From Pseudonocardia sp. C8 (GTDB lineage Bacteria; Actinomycetota; Actinomycetes; Mycobacteriales; Pseudonocardiaceae): 64,000 nucleotides of DNA. The stretch lies in contig NZ_JACMTR010000002.1 in the NCBI RefSeq assembly GCF_014267175.1, forward strand, positions 3,125,501 to 3,189,500, read 5' to 3'. The position numbers and the translations under genes are program-made. Shown here one piece after another: positions 53,738-62,133 of this stretch. The notes beneath the pieces are model-generated. The model saw nothing but the letters and a program-made list of their open reading frames with translations. It did not search any database and was not told the DNA's origin. The number at the start of each line of letters is the position of its first letter. Position 1 is the stretch's first letter.

Positions 53738-56545
53738 TCACCCCTGGTCGCCACCGGCGACCGGCAGCACCGTCCCGGTGATGTAGGACGCCTCCGGGGA
53801 GGCCAGGAACGTGATCGCCGCGGCCTGTTCGTCGAGCGTGCCGTACCGCTTGAGCAGCGACGACTCGGTGGTCTGCTCGACGATCGTGGCGTACCACTCC
53901 CGCTCCTGCTCCGACTCCGGGGCCGGTCCGCGCGGGATCCGCCGGGCCGGCGCGTCGGTGCCGCCGGGTGCGGTGGCCGCCACCCGCACGCCGTGCGGGG
54001 CCAGCTCCATCGCCAGCGCCGAGGTGATCGCGTTGACCCCGCCCTTGGCGGCCGCGTACGGGACCCGGTTGAGCCCCCGGGTGGCCACCGAGGACACGTT
54101 GAGGATCGTCCCGGACCCGCGCTCCACCATGTGCGGTGCCACGGCACGGCAGCACCACAGGGTGGGCATGAGCGACCGGTCGATCTCGGCGCGGATCTGC
54201 TCCGGCGGGTAGTGCTGGAAGGGCTTGGCCCAGATCGTGCCGCCCACGGTGTGGATCGCGACGTCGACCCGGCCGTGCCGGGCCAGCGCGGCCGCCACGA
54301 CGGCCTCCGCGCCGTCCCAGTGCTCCAGGTCGGCGGTCACCGCCTCCGCGCCGAGCTCGTCGGCGACCGTCTTCACCTGGTCGGACCGGTCGGCCAGGAC
54401 GAGCGCGCCGCCCTCGGCCCCGATCCGCCGCGCGACGGCCTCGCCGATCCCCTGGGCCGCGCCGGTGACCAGGACGACCAGGCCGTCGAACCGGCCCGGG
54501 CTCACGAACCGGGGCCGGCGCGCCGCGGCCGCCTCGTGCATCGCCCGGCGCATGGTCGCCTTGGAGTTCTCCGCGTGCGAGCTGATCAGCTCCCGGGCCC
54601 GGGTGCGGTCGCCGGCCGCGATCGCGTCGACGATGTCGATGTGGTCCTGCGCGCAGTCCGGGTGGCACCACACCGCCGAGCGCAGCGTCTCCGACATCGC
54701 GCCCTTCACCCCGAGCGCCTGGTAGGCGCGCAGCAGGTGGGAGTTGCCGGTGCGGGTGAACAGGTAGTCGTGGAACGCGGCGTTGGTCTCGGTGTAGGCC
54801 TCGGCGTCGGTGAACCGCTGGGCCTCCCGGTCCACGTAGGGCACGGTGGCCTCGGCGAGCAGCCGGTACCCGGCGACCTCCCGGGACGAGAGCCGGCCGA
54901 GCACCAGCTCCAGGGCGCCGAGCTCCAGCGCGTGCCGCGCGTCGAAGATGGCGTCCGAGGAGTGGATGTCCGGGTGCTCCTCGCCGATCTCGTACCCGTC
55001 CTCGGAGACCGTCGCGCCGGGCGGGGCCACCAGCGGGTCGAGGTCGTGCGGGGGCAGCACCGGCATCGACTGGACCGCGCGGGCCCCCTCGGGGGCGACG
55101 AGCAGCCCGGTGTCGGTGTCCAGCGGCGTCGCGGGGGCGTCGGTGAACGGCTCCCAGACCCGCTGCCCCAGCACCGCCCGCTCGGGCTCCGGGTCCCCGG
55201 CGGGCCCGGCCGGGGCGGGGGCGTGCAGCGGCTCCGGGTCGCCGAACCGGGTCAGCGGCAGGCCGAGCACGCTGCGCCCCTCCCGGCCGCCGAGGGTGAG
55301 CAGGTCGCCCGGGGTGGGCGCGGCCGCCGGCACGGGGCCGGCCGCGGCCACGCCCGCGGAGACCGCGCCGGCCGAGGGGGCGCCGGTGGAGGCCGCGCCC
55401 GCGGAGACCGTGCCCGCCGAGGCGGTGCCCGCCGGGCCGCCGCTCCCGATGCCCGCGCTCGCCGGCGCTACTCCGGCCGGAGCAGGCACCTCGGCCGCGG
55501 CTGCAGGGGACGCCGCGGAGCGCTCCGGCACCGCGGCGAGGGCGAACTTCTCGTAGTAGAACCCGGCCGGGGCCAGCCCCCGTTCCCGTAGGTCGGTGCG
55601 GACGGCCTCGACCATCGCCGGCGGGCCGCACAGGTAGACCGCGCCGGTGCCGTCGTGCAGGTGCTCCGGCCCGAACAGCGCGGTCACGTACCCCTGGTTC
55701 GGCGCCGACGTGCCCGGGTCGGCGACGCAGTGGTCCCAGGTCAGCCCGGTCCCGGCGGCGAGCTCGCGGACGGTGTCCAGCTCGACGAGGTCGTCGTCGG
55801 TGGTGACGCCGTAGACCAGGTGCACCGGCCGGGTGCTGCGCTGGTCGCGCAGGGTCCGCAGGATGGACAGGATCGGTGCCAGGCCGGTGCCGCCGGCGAG
55901 CAGCAGCAGCGGGTTCTGCGACTCGCGCAGGAAGAAGCTGCCGTGCGGGCCGGTGAACGACAGCGGGTCGCCGACCGCGGCCCGGTGCTCCAGCCACTCC
56001 GACATCACCCCGCCCGGGGCGAGCTTGACCAGGAAGGTCAGTGCCTCGTCGTCCGGGGCCGAGGAGAACGAGTAGGAGCGGTGTGCCTCGGTGCCGGGGA
56101 CGGCGATGTTGACGTACTGCCCGGGCAGGAACGCCAGCTTCTCCCGGTCGTCGATCTCGACGGTGAGCCGCACCGTGGTCGGCGAGAGCCGGTCCAGGCC
56201 GGTGACCCGGCCGTGGTGGGTGGCCGCCGCGGTCTTCGCGACCGCCGACGTCGTGGGGATCTGCACGACCAGGTCGCTGCGCGGCCGGGCCTGGCAGGCC
56301 AGCAGGTAGCCCTCGGCGGCCTCGTCGGCGGACAGGGCGTCGTCGATGTAGTCCCCGCCGTCGTAGTCGCCGGACTCGCAGAACGCCTTGCAGGTGCCGC
56401 AGGCCCCGTCCGAGCAGTCGACCGGGATGTTGATCCGGGACCGGTAGGACGCGTCGGCGACCGACTGGTCCTCCCGGCAGGTGACGAACCGGGTGACGCC
56501 GTCCTCGAAGCTCAGTGCCACCCGGTGCGTGGTCGTCGCCGCCAT
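53738..56545 (-). CDS. BenC-FCD-BenD fusion: benzoate dioxygenase reductase / FCD-like domain / cis-diol dehydrogenase
   Basis: One uninterrupted 935-residue frame with four modules. Residues 1-95: plant-type [2Fe-2S] ferredoxin, Cys44, 49, 52 and 84. 105-335: ferredoxin reductase, FAD motif HRSYSFSSAP, NAD motif AGGTGLAPILSIL and YLCGPPAMVEAV; together BenC. 340-525: Ala/Gly/Pro-rich linker. 530-665: helical FCD-type domain (NAAFHDYLFTRTGN, DHIDIVDAIAAGD, SSHAEN; His592, 635 and 657 fit the metal site), without any DNA-binding HTH. 685-935: SDR dehydrogenase BenD (TGAAQGIG, Ser818/819, Tyr830, Lys834). It passes electrons to BenAB and rearomatises the cis-diol to catechol. ATG with GGAGG upstream, ten bases past the benB stop. 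Confidence 0.92.
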   Translation of the reverse strand: MAATTTHRVALSFEDGVTRFVTCREDQSVADASYRSRINIPVDCSDGACGTCKAFCESGDYDGGDYIDDALSADEAAEGYLLACQARPRSDLVVQIPTTSAVAKTAAATHHGRVTGLDRLSPTTVRLTVEIDDREKLAFLPGQYVNIAVPGTEAHRSYSFSSAPDDEALTFLVKLAPGGVMSEWLEHRAAVGDPLSFTGPHGSFFLRESQNPLLLLAGGTGLAPILSILRTLRDQRSTRPVHLVYGVTTDDDLVELDTVRELAAGTGLTWDHCVADPGTSAPNQGYVTALFGPEHLHDGTGAVYLCGPPAMVEAVRTDLRERGLAPAGFYYEKFALAAVPERSAASPAAAAEVPAPAGVAPASAGIGSGGPAGTASAGTVSAGAASTGAPSAGAVSAGVAAAGPVPAAAPTPGDLLTLGGREGRSVLGLPLTRFGDPEPLHAPAPAGPAGDPEPERAVLGQRVWEPFTDAPATPLDTDTGLLVAPEGARAVQSMPVLPPHDLDPLVAPPGATVSEDGYEIGEEHPDIHSSDAIFDARHALELGALELVLGRLSSREVAGYRLLAEATVPYVDREAQRFTDAEAYTETNAAFHDYLFTRTGNSHLLRAYQALGVKGAMSETLRSAVWCHPDCAQDHIDIVDAIAAGDRTRARELISSHAENSKATMRRAMHEAAAARRPRFVSPGRFDGLVVLVTGAAQGIGEAVARRIGAEGGALVLADRSDQVKTVADELGAEAVTADLEHWDGAEAVVAAALARHGRVDVAIHTVGGTIWAKPFQHYPPEQIRAEIDRSLMPTLWCCRAVAPHMVERGSGTILNVSSVATRGLNRVPYAAAKGGVNAITSALAMELAPHGVRVAATAPGGTDAPARRIPRGPAPESEQEREWYATIVEQTTESSLLKRYGTLDEQAAAITFLASPEASYITGTVLPVAGGDQG
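55313..55522. repeat. Low-complexity Ala/Gly/Ser/Pro linker with short in-frame repeats
   Basis: Codes for residues about 342-411 of the BenC-FCD-BenD protein. Short units of the type S-A-G-(T/A)-(V/A) recur (SAGTV, SAGAA, SAGAV, SAGVA), at DNA level as roughly 15-bp units containing GCGGAGACCG or GCCGAGG. Such tracts can change length by slippage while staying in frame. Confidence 0.7.
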
Positions 56546-56555
56546 GGCGACCTCC

Positions 56556-57074
56556 TCAGAAGTGGTAGACGTCGACCACGTGGTGGATGTAGTCGTTCTT
56601 CAGCACCACGGTCTTGCGGCGGATCAGGGGCGACTCCCCCGAGAAGTCGATCGTGTAGAACGACGTGCCGTAGTACGGGTCCACGGTCTTGTACCGGAAG
56701 TACATCGTGTGCCAGTTGAACCGGACGTCGACGAGGTCGCCGCGGCGCTCGATGACCTCGACGTTGGAGATGTTGTGGCTGGTCCGCGGCTCGGGAAGGG
56801 AGGTCGCCGAGGACCGCTCGGTGCGGATCCGGAAGACCCGGTCCTCCAGGCCGCCCTTGTTCCCGTAGTAGATCAGCGAGATCTCGCGCTGCGGGTCCTC
56901 GGTGAGCCGGTCGGTGTCGTCCCACGCCGGCATCCAGTAGACGACGTCGTCGGCGTAGCACTCCAGCCACTGCTCGAACTCGCGGTCGTCGAGGTACCGC
57001 GCCTCCCGGTAGAGGAACTGCTCGATCATGTTCTGGGTGATCAGGGTGGACGAGCGCTGCTCGGTGGTGGTCAT
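56556..57074 (-). CDS. benB: Benzoate 1,2-dioxygenase small (beta) subunit
   Basis: 172-residue structural beta subunit of the ring-hydroxylating dioxygenase. Seen: MIEQFLYREARYLDDREFEQ, WLECYADDVVYWMPAWDDTD, EISLIYYGNKGGLEDRVFRI, RTSHNISNVEV and IRRKTVVLKNDYIHHVVDVY, which match BenB/XylY. The ATG overlaps the benA stop (ATGA), giving coupled, equimolar synthesis with the alpha subunit. Between benA and the reductase fusion. Confidence 0.95.
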   Translation of the reverse strand: MTTTEQRSSTLITQNMIEQFLYREARYLDDREFEQWLECYADDVVYWMPAWDDTDRLTEDPQREISLIYYGNKGGLEDRVFRIRTERSSATSLPEPRTSHNISNVEVIERRGDLVDVRFNWHTMYFRYKTVDPYYGTSFYTIDFSGESPLIRRKTVVLKNDYIHHVVDVYHF

Positions 57075-58435
57075 GCCCGCGCCTCCTCGGACTCGATGGC
57101 GGCGCGCATGACGTCGCGCCAGTAGCCGTGCTGCACGGGGTAGAGCCCCTCGTCCTCGTTCTTGACCCCGGCCGAGACGACCCCGTGCATGTCCAGTGCC
57201 TTCGCGACCTCGTCCGGGCCGGTCAGCCAGTGCTGCGCACCGCGGGACATGTCGTTCCACGGGGCCGCGGTGGCCTCGAAGGTGAGCTGGCAGGCCCGGA
57301 ACTCCTCCAGGTCGTCCGGGGTGGCCATGCCGGAGGCGTTGAAGAAGTCCTCGTACTGCCGGATCCGGTGCGCTCGGGCGGCGTCGCTCTCCCCCCTCGG
57401 CGCGATGCAGTGGATCGTCACCTCGGTCTTGTTCGGCGCGATCGGCCGGAAGTGCCGGATCTGGGTGGAGAACTGGTCCATCAGGTAGACGTTCGGGTAG
57501 AGGCACAGGTTGCGGGAGCCCTTGACCATGAACTCGCCCTTGGCCTCGCCGAACCGCTCCTTCAGCGTCTCCATCTCGCTCCACAGCGGACGGTCCTGCG
57601 GGTTCGCCGCCCAGGTCCACAGGCAGAGGTGGCCGTTCGGGTAGGACCAGTAGCCGCCGCCGGACTTGCCCCAGCCGCCCGCGTCGAGCGCCTTGGTGTC
57701 GTTCTTCGACTCGCCGGACCCGCGGCGCGAGGTGGTCGCGGCGTAGTTCCAGTGCAGCGCGGAGACGTGGTAGCCGTCGGCGCCGTTCTCGGCCTGCACC
57801 TTCCAGTTGCCGTCGTAGGTGTAGGTCGACGAGCCGCGCAGCACCTCCAGCCCCTCCGGGGACTGGTCGACCAGCATGTCGATGATCGTGGTGGTGTCGC
57901 CGAGGTGCTCGGACAGCGGCAGCACGTCGGCGTTGAGCGAGCCGAACAGGAACCCGCGGTACTCGTCGAACCGGGCGACCCGGGTCAGGTCGTGCGAGCC
58001 GTCCTTGCCGAAGCTCTCCGGGTAGCCGGCGCCCTCGGGGTCCTTGACCTTGAGGAGCGTGCCGTCGTTGCGGAAGGTCCAGCCGTGGAACGGGCAGGTG
58101 AGCGTGAGCCGGTTGTCGGTCTTGCGGCGGCACAGCATCGACCCGCGGTGCGCGCAGGCGTTGATCAGGCAGTGCAGCTCCCCGTGCCGGTCCCGGGTGA
58201 TCATCACGGGCTGCCGGCCGATGTGGGTGGTCACGTAGTCGCCGGGCTCCGGGAGCTGGCTGGTGTGCGCGAGGTAGACCCAGTTGCCCTCGAAGATGTG
58301 CCGCATCTCGAGTTCGAAGATCTCCTCGTCGGTGAAGATCCGGCGGTTGGCGCGGTAGACGCCCGCCTCCGGGTCCTCGACGACGGCCGAGTCGAGCACG
58401 CGGCGGACGTGGTCGGAGTGGGCGACGGCGGTCAT
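57071..58435 (-). CDS. benA: Benzoate 1,2-dioxygenase large (alpha) subunit
   Basis: 454-residue catalytic subunit adding O2 to benzoate to give the 1,2-cis-diol carboxylate. Rieske cluster ligands Cys94, His96, Cys114, His117 (NACAHRGSMLC and LTCPFHGWTF). Mononuclear iron site in ENGADGYHVSALHW (His223, His228, bridging Asp220). C-terminal RQYEDFFNASGMATPDDLEE and QHGYWRDVMRAAI are typical of BenA. ATG 58435 with GGAGGACGCCG upstream. First gene of benA-benB-benCD, divergent from the cat genes across 206 bp. Confidence 0.96.
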   Translation of the reverse strand: MTAVAHSDHVRRVLDSAVVEDPEAGVYRANRRIFTDEEIFELEMRHIFEGNWVYLAHTSQLPEPGDYVTTHIGRQPVMITRDRHGELHCLINACAHRGSMLCRRKTDNRLTLTCPFHGWTFRNDGTLLKVKDPEGAGYPESFGKDGSHDLTRVARFDEYRGFLFGSLNADVLPLSEHLGDTTTIIDMLVDQSPEGLEVLRGSSTYTYDGNWKVQAENGADGYHVSALHWNYAATTSRRGSGESKNDTKALDAGGWGKSGGGYWSYPNGHLCLWTWAANPQDRPLWSEMETLKERFGEAKGEFMVKGSRNLCLYPNVYLMDQFSTQIRHFRPIAPNKTEVTIHCIAPRGESDAARAHRIRQYEDFFNASGMATPDDLEEFRACQLTFEATAAPWNDMSRGAQHWLTGPDEVAKALDMHGVVSAGVKNEDEGLYPVQHGYWRDVMRAAIESEEARA

Positions 58436-58531
58436 CGGCGTCCTCCTGGTCGTGGTCCGGGAATGCGCACCACGCTGCCGGGCCGCCGGGTCCGGCACCC
58501 CGGGCAGATGCCCAGTCCTGACCCAGGGTGT

Positions 58532-58547
58532 TCTCAGATGCCTGAGA
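58532..58547. promoter_or_regulatory. Operator-like palindrome in the ben/cat divergent region
   Basis: TCTCAGATGCCTGAGA (TCTCAG-N4-CTGAGA, perfect arms) about midway in the 206-bp gap between benA and catR. Candidate site for CatR or the BenR-like activator. No canonical LysR T-N11-A box could be fixed with confidence. Confidence 0.5.
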
Positions 58548-58641
58548 TCTCATTCCCGCTCAATCCGGTCTTTGTGCCTCTGGCCGAGCCGGTCCTACGC
58601 TCGGTTCCGTCCCGCCCGACGGCCACGAGGAGGTGTCTCGC

Positions 58642-59580
58642 ATGGAACTGCGCCAGCTGCGCTACTTCGTCGCCGTCGCCGAGACCCGCCACTTCGGGCG
58701 CGCCGCCGAGCGGCTGCACATGGCCCAGTCGCCGCTGTCGCAGGCGATCCGCCAGCTGGAGGGTCAGGTCGGCGCGACGCTGTTCGAGCGCACGACCCGC
58801 CGCGTCGACCTCACGCCCGCCGGCGCCAGCCTGCTCGAGGACGCCTACCGGATCCTCGCCTCGGTCGAGGACGCCCGCCGCCGCGTCGAGCGGGTCGCGG
58901 CCGGCTCCGACGGCGTCGTCACCGTGGGCACCACGGACCTGGCCGCCTACCGGCTGCTCCCCCGGCTCGCCGGGCTCGTCGCCCGCCGGATGCCGGCGGT
59001 GACCCTGCGGTTCCGGCCCGGTTTGCTCACCGCGGCCCAGGAGGACGCGCTCGACGAGCGCCGCATCGACCTCGCCGTGCTGCGGCCGCCGGTGCTGCGG
59101 CCCGACCTGTCCACCCGGACCGTCGCCGAGGAACGCCTGGTCGCGGCGCTGCCGGCCGGGCACCGGCTGGCCGGGCGGGCCCGCGTCTCGCTCGCCGACC
59201 TGCGCGGCGACGACTTCGTCGCCTACGGCGCCACCGGCTCCGTCGTCGACTCGGTCGCGGTGCAGGGCTGCCTGGAGGCCGGTTTCCTGCCGCGGCGCCG
59301 CACCGAGGCCCGGGACACGCCGATCCTGCTCACCCACGTCGCCGCCGGCGACGGCGTGGCGCTGCTGCCCGGCTCGGTGCGCGCGCTCGGCACCGAGGGC
59401 GTCGTCTACGCCGACCTGGCGGAGGAACTCCGGGTGGACCTGGCGCTGGCCTGGCGCACCGAGGACCGCTCGCCCGCACTCGTCCGGCTGCTCGACGTGC
59501 TCGCCGACCACGCCCGCGAGCTCGACCCCACGCACGGCGCAGGCGAGACCCTGCCCGCCGCCGCCCCCGGAGGACCCTGA
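58642..59580 (+). CDS. catR: LysR family regulator of catechol genes, CatR/BenM-like
   Basis: 312-residue LysR protein. N-terminal HTH MELRQLRYFVAVAETRHFGR, AAERLHMAQSPLSQAIRQLE, QVGATLFERTTRRVDLTPAG, closest in style to CatM/BenM/CatR, then the effector domain. ATG 58642 has GGAGG nine bases upstream (a GTG three codons earlier overlaps that site). Its stop and the catB start share one base (TGATG). It heads catRBAC and is divergent from benA; muconate is the expected inducer by analogy. Many other actinobacteria use an IclR-type CatR here, so a LysR type is notable. Confidence 0.86.
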   Translation: MELRQLRYFVAVAETRHFGRAAERLHMAQSPLSQAIRQLEGQVGATLFERTTRRVDLTPAGASLLEDAYRILASVEDARRRVERVAAGSDGVVTVGTTDLAAYRLLPRLAGLVARRMPAVTLRFRPGLLTAAQEDALDERRIDLAVLRPPVLRPDLSTRTVAEERLVAALPAGHRLAGRARVSLADLRGDDFVAYGATGSVVDSVAVQGCLEAGFLPRRRTEARDTPILLTHVAAGDGVALLPGSVRALGTEGVVYADLAEELRVDLALAWRTEDRSPALVRLLDVLADHARELDPTHGAGETLPAAAPGGP

Positions 59581-60683
59581 TGAAGATCGTCGCCGTCGAG
59601 GCGATCCCGTTCGCCGTGCCGTACCGCAAGCCGCTGCGCTTCGCCAGCGGCGAGGTGCACACCGCCGACCACGTGCTGGTCCGCGTGCACGCCGAGGACG
59701 GGATCGTCGGGGTCGCAGAGGCGCCCCCGCGCCCCTACACCTACGGCGAGACCCAGGCGTCCATCCGGGCGGTGATCGAGACCGTCTTCGCACCGGAGCT
59801 GGTCGGGCTGTCGGTGTTCGACCGGGAGAAGATCCACGCGGTGCTCGACCGCACGATCGCCAACCCGGCCGCCAAGGCCGGGATCGACATGGCGGTCTGG
59901 GACGTCGTCGGCCGCACGCTCGGCGTCGGGGTGACCGACCTGCTCGGCGGGTGGACCGACCGGATGCGGGTCTCGCACATGGTCGGGTTCGCCCCGGACG
60001 AGGTGATGGTCGCCGAGGCGCAGCGGATGCGCGACGAGCACGGGATCACCACCTTCAAGGTGAAGGTCGGCCGCCGCCCGGTGTCGCTGGACACCCGGGC
60101 CTGCCGGGCGCTGCGCGAGGCACTCGGCCCGGACGTCGAGCTCTACGTCGACGGAAACCGCGGCTGGTCCGCGTCCGAGGCCGCCCGCGCCCTCGACGAG
60201 ATGGCCGACCTCGGGCTGACCCTGTCCGAGGAGCTGATGCCCGCCGACCAGGTGCTGGGCCGGCGCTGGCTGACCGGGCGCACGTCGGTCCCGACGGTCG
60301 CCGACGAGTCCGCCACCCGCCCCGGCGAGGTGACCCGCGAGCTGCTCGACGGCGCCGCCACCATGGTCAGCATCAAGACCGCCCGGACCGGGTTCACCGG
60401 CTCGCAGCGGGTCCTGCACCTCTGCGAGGGCCTCGGCACCGAGGTCGTCATGGGCAACCAGATCGACGGCCAGATCGGCACCGCCTGCAGCGTCGTGTTC
60501 GGTGCGGCGCACCGGCACACCAGCGCCCGCGCCGGGGAGCTGTCGAACTACCTGGACATGGCCGACGACCTGCTCACCGAGCCGCTGCGGATCACCGGCG
60601 GGGAGCTGCAGGTCCCCGCCGGCCCCGGGATCGGGATCGAGATCGACCCCGGCAAGCTCGCCCACTACCGCACCGATTCCTGA
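59580..60683 (+). CDS. catB: Muconate cycloisomerase
   Basis: 367-residue enolase-superfamily enzyme converting cis,cis-muconate to muconolactone. Seen: the capping-domain start MKIVAVEAIPFAVPYRKPLR, the K-x-K acid/base pair in TTFKVKVGRRP, metal ligands in LYVDGNRGW, the later Glu ligand in LSEELMPAD and VADESATRP, and SIKTARTGFTGS. Start codon overlaps the catR stop by one base; 24 bp before catA. The order catR-B-A-C is compact and suggests one transcript. Confidence 0.94.
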   Translation: MKIVAVEAIPFAVPYRKPLRFASGEVHTADHVLVRVHAEDGIVGVAEAPPRPYTYGETQASIRAVIETVFAPELVGLSVFDREKIHAVLDRTIANPAAKAGIDMAVWDVVGRTLGVGVTDLLGGWTDRMRVSHMVGFAPDEVMVAEAQRMRDEHGITTFKVKVGRRPVSLDTRACRALREALGPDVELYVDGNRGWSASEAARALDEMADLGLTLSEELMPADQVLGRRWLTGRTSVPTVADESATRPGEVTRELLDGAATMVSIKTARTGFTGSQRVLHLCEGLGTEVVMGNQIDGQIGTACSVVFGAAHRHTSARAGELSNYLDMADDLLTEPLRITGGELQVPAGPGIGIEIDPGKLAHYRTDS

Positions 60684-60707
60684 CCCGCCCCACCACGGAG
60701 AGAGAGC

Positions 60708-61556
60708 ATGAGCACCACAGAGACCGCCACCGCCGCCGGCTCCGGCCGCAACGCCACCGAGACGTTCCGGAAGAAGCAGGGCACCGGCGCCACCGGCGTC
60801 GACCAGGCACGGGTCGACGCCGTCGCCCGCGACGTGCTGTCCGCCATGCACGACGTCATCCGCCGGCACCGGCTCACCTACGCCGAGTACGACGCGCTCA
60901 AGGCGTGGCTGATCCGCGTCGGCGAGGACGGCGAGTGGCCGCTGTTCCTGGACGTGTGGATCGAGCACGTCGTCGAGGAGGTCGCCAACGCCGACCGCAA
61001 GGGCGCCGTCGGCACGATCGAGGGCCCCTACTACGTGCCCGGCGCCCCCGAGTTCACCGGCGAGGGCACCCTGCCGATGCGCGAGGACGAGCCCGGCACC
61101 CCGTTCCTGTTCCAGGGCACCGTCACCGACCTGGACGGCAACCCGCTCGCCGGCGCCACCGTGGACTTCTGGCAGGCCGACGACGCCGGGTTCTACTCCC
61201 AGTTCGCCCCGGGCATCCCGGAGTGGAACCTGCGCGGGGTCTGCCGGACCGGCGACGACGGCACCTTCAAGATCCACACGGTCAAGCCGGCGCCCTACAT
61301 GATCCCGCACGACGGCGCCTGCGGCGCCCTGATCGAGGCGGCCGGCTGGCACCCCTGGCGGCCGGCGCACCTGCACCTGAAGGTCGCGGCGCCGGGCCGG
61401 CAGCTCATCACCACCCAGCTCTACTTCGCCGGCGGCGACTACGTCACCGACGACGTCGCCCAGGCCGTCAAGCCGGAGCTGATCCTGGACCCGGTCCCGG
61501 CCGCGTCCGGCACCGGTGAGGAGGTCACCTACGACTTCGCGCTGGACCCGGCCTGA
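60708..61556 (+). CDS. catA: Catechol 1,2-dioxygenase
   Basis: 282-residue intradiol ring-cleavage enzyme producing cis,cis-muconate. Non-haem Fe(III) ligands match the family: Tyr109 in GTIEGPYYVPGAP, Tyr197 in VKPAPYMIPHDG, His221 and His223 in RPAHLHLKV. An N-terminal helical dimerisation region precedes the catalytic beta-sandwich (DFWQADDAGFYSQF). GAGAGAGC precedes the ATG. Its stop overlaps the catC start by one base (TGATG). Confidence 0.95.
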   Translation: MSTTETATAAGSGRNATETFRKKQGTGATGVDQARVDAVARDVLSAMHDVIRRHRLTYAEYDALKAWLIRVGEDGEWPLFLDVWIEHVVEEVANADRKGAVGTIEGPYYVPGAPEFTGEGTLPMREDEPGTPFLFQGTVTDLDGNPLAGATVDFWQADDAGFYSQFAPGIPEWNLRGVCRTGDDGTFKIHTVKPAPYMIPHDGACGALIEAAGWHPWRPAHLHLKVAAPGRQLITTQLYFAGGDYVTDDVAQAVKPELILDPVPAASGTGEEVTYDFALDPA

Positions 61557-61840
61557 TGGCCCGGTTCGCCGTCCGGATGGAGGTCGACCTCCCGGCCGAC
61601 ATGGACCCGGCCGCCAAGGCCGACCTGCTCGCCCGGGAGAAGGCCTACTCCCAGCAGTGGCAGCGCTCCGGCGAGTGGGTCAGCATCTGGCGCTGCGTCG
61701 GCGAGTACGCCAACCTGTCGATCTTCGAGGTGCGGGACAACGAGCAGCTCCACGAGATCCTCTGGGGGCTGCCGCTGTTCCCGCACATGACGATCCAGGT
61801 CACGCCGCTGGCGACGCACCCGTCGGACATCCGGGCCTGA
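61556..61840 (+). CDS. catC: Muconolactone delta-isomerase
   Basis: 94-residue small isomerase making 3-oxoadipate enol-lactone. FAVRMEVDLPADMDPAAKAD at the N-terminus, EWVSIWRCVGEYANLSIFEV and LHEILWGLPLFPHMTIQVTP match MIase, including the Glu/His-containing active-site segment. Normal length. Translationally coupled to catA. Last cat gene here; catD/pcaD and the thiolase are outside the window. Confidence 0.95.
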   Translation: MARFAVRMEVDLPADMDPAAKADLLAREKAYSQQWQRSGEWVSIWRCVGEYANLSIFEVRDNEQLHEILWGLPLFPHMTIQVTPLATHPSDIRA

Positions 61841-61844
61841 CGCG

Positions 61845-62054
61845 CTAGCCCTCGGCGCAGACCAGCCCGAACAGGACGGCGTCCGGCCCGCCGGCGCACC
61901 CGGACGACATCCCGGCCTGCTCCACCCGGCCGGTGGCGCCGGCGGGCGTCGCCGGAGCCACCGCCAGCAGCAGCGCCGCGGCGGCCAGCACGGCCGCCAG
62001 CAGCAGCCCGGCCAGCGCGAACGCGTTCACGCCCGGCCCGTCGTCCTCACGCAT
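61845..62054 (-). CDS. Small single-helix membrane protein
   Basis: 69 residues: a short acidic start (MREDDGPG), one hydrophobic helix (FALAGLLLAAVLAAAALLLA) and a tail with two Cys (SSGCAGGPDAVLFGLVCAEG). AGAAGGGGG lies upstream of ATG 62054. Divergent from the PadR gene across a tandem operator, so it could be a PadR target. No homologue recognised; it could also be a chance frame. Confidence 0.45.
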   Translation of the reverse strand: MREDDGPGVNAFALAGLLLAAVLAAAALLLAVAPATPAGATGRVEQAGMSSGCAGGPDAVLFGLVCAEG

Positions 62055-62086
62055 CGCCGCGCCCCCTTCTCCCCCGTGCGGTGACA

Positions 62087-62118
62087 TACTCCCATGGGGA
62101 GTACTCCCCTGGGGAGTA
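62087..62118. promoter_or_regulatory. Tandem overlapping palindromes upstream of padR
   Basis: Two 17-bp palindromes sharing two bases: TACTCCC-ATG-GGGAGTA (62087-62103) and TACTCCCC-T-GGGGAGTA (62102-62118), centre to centre 15 bp. The second ends 15 bases before the PadR ATG and the whole sits between divergent genes. Likely PadR operators. Confidence 0.75.
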
Positions 62119-62133
62119 TGGGAGGGTCTCGAA

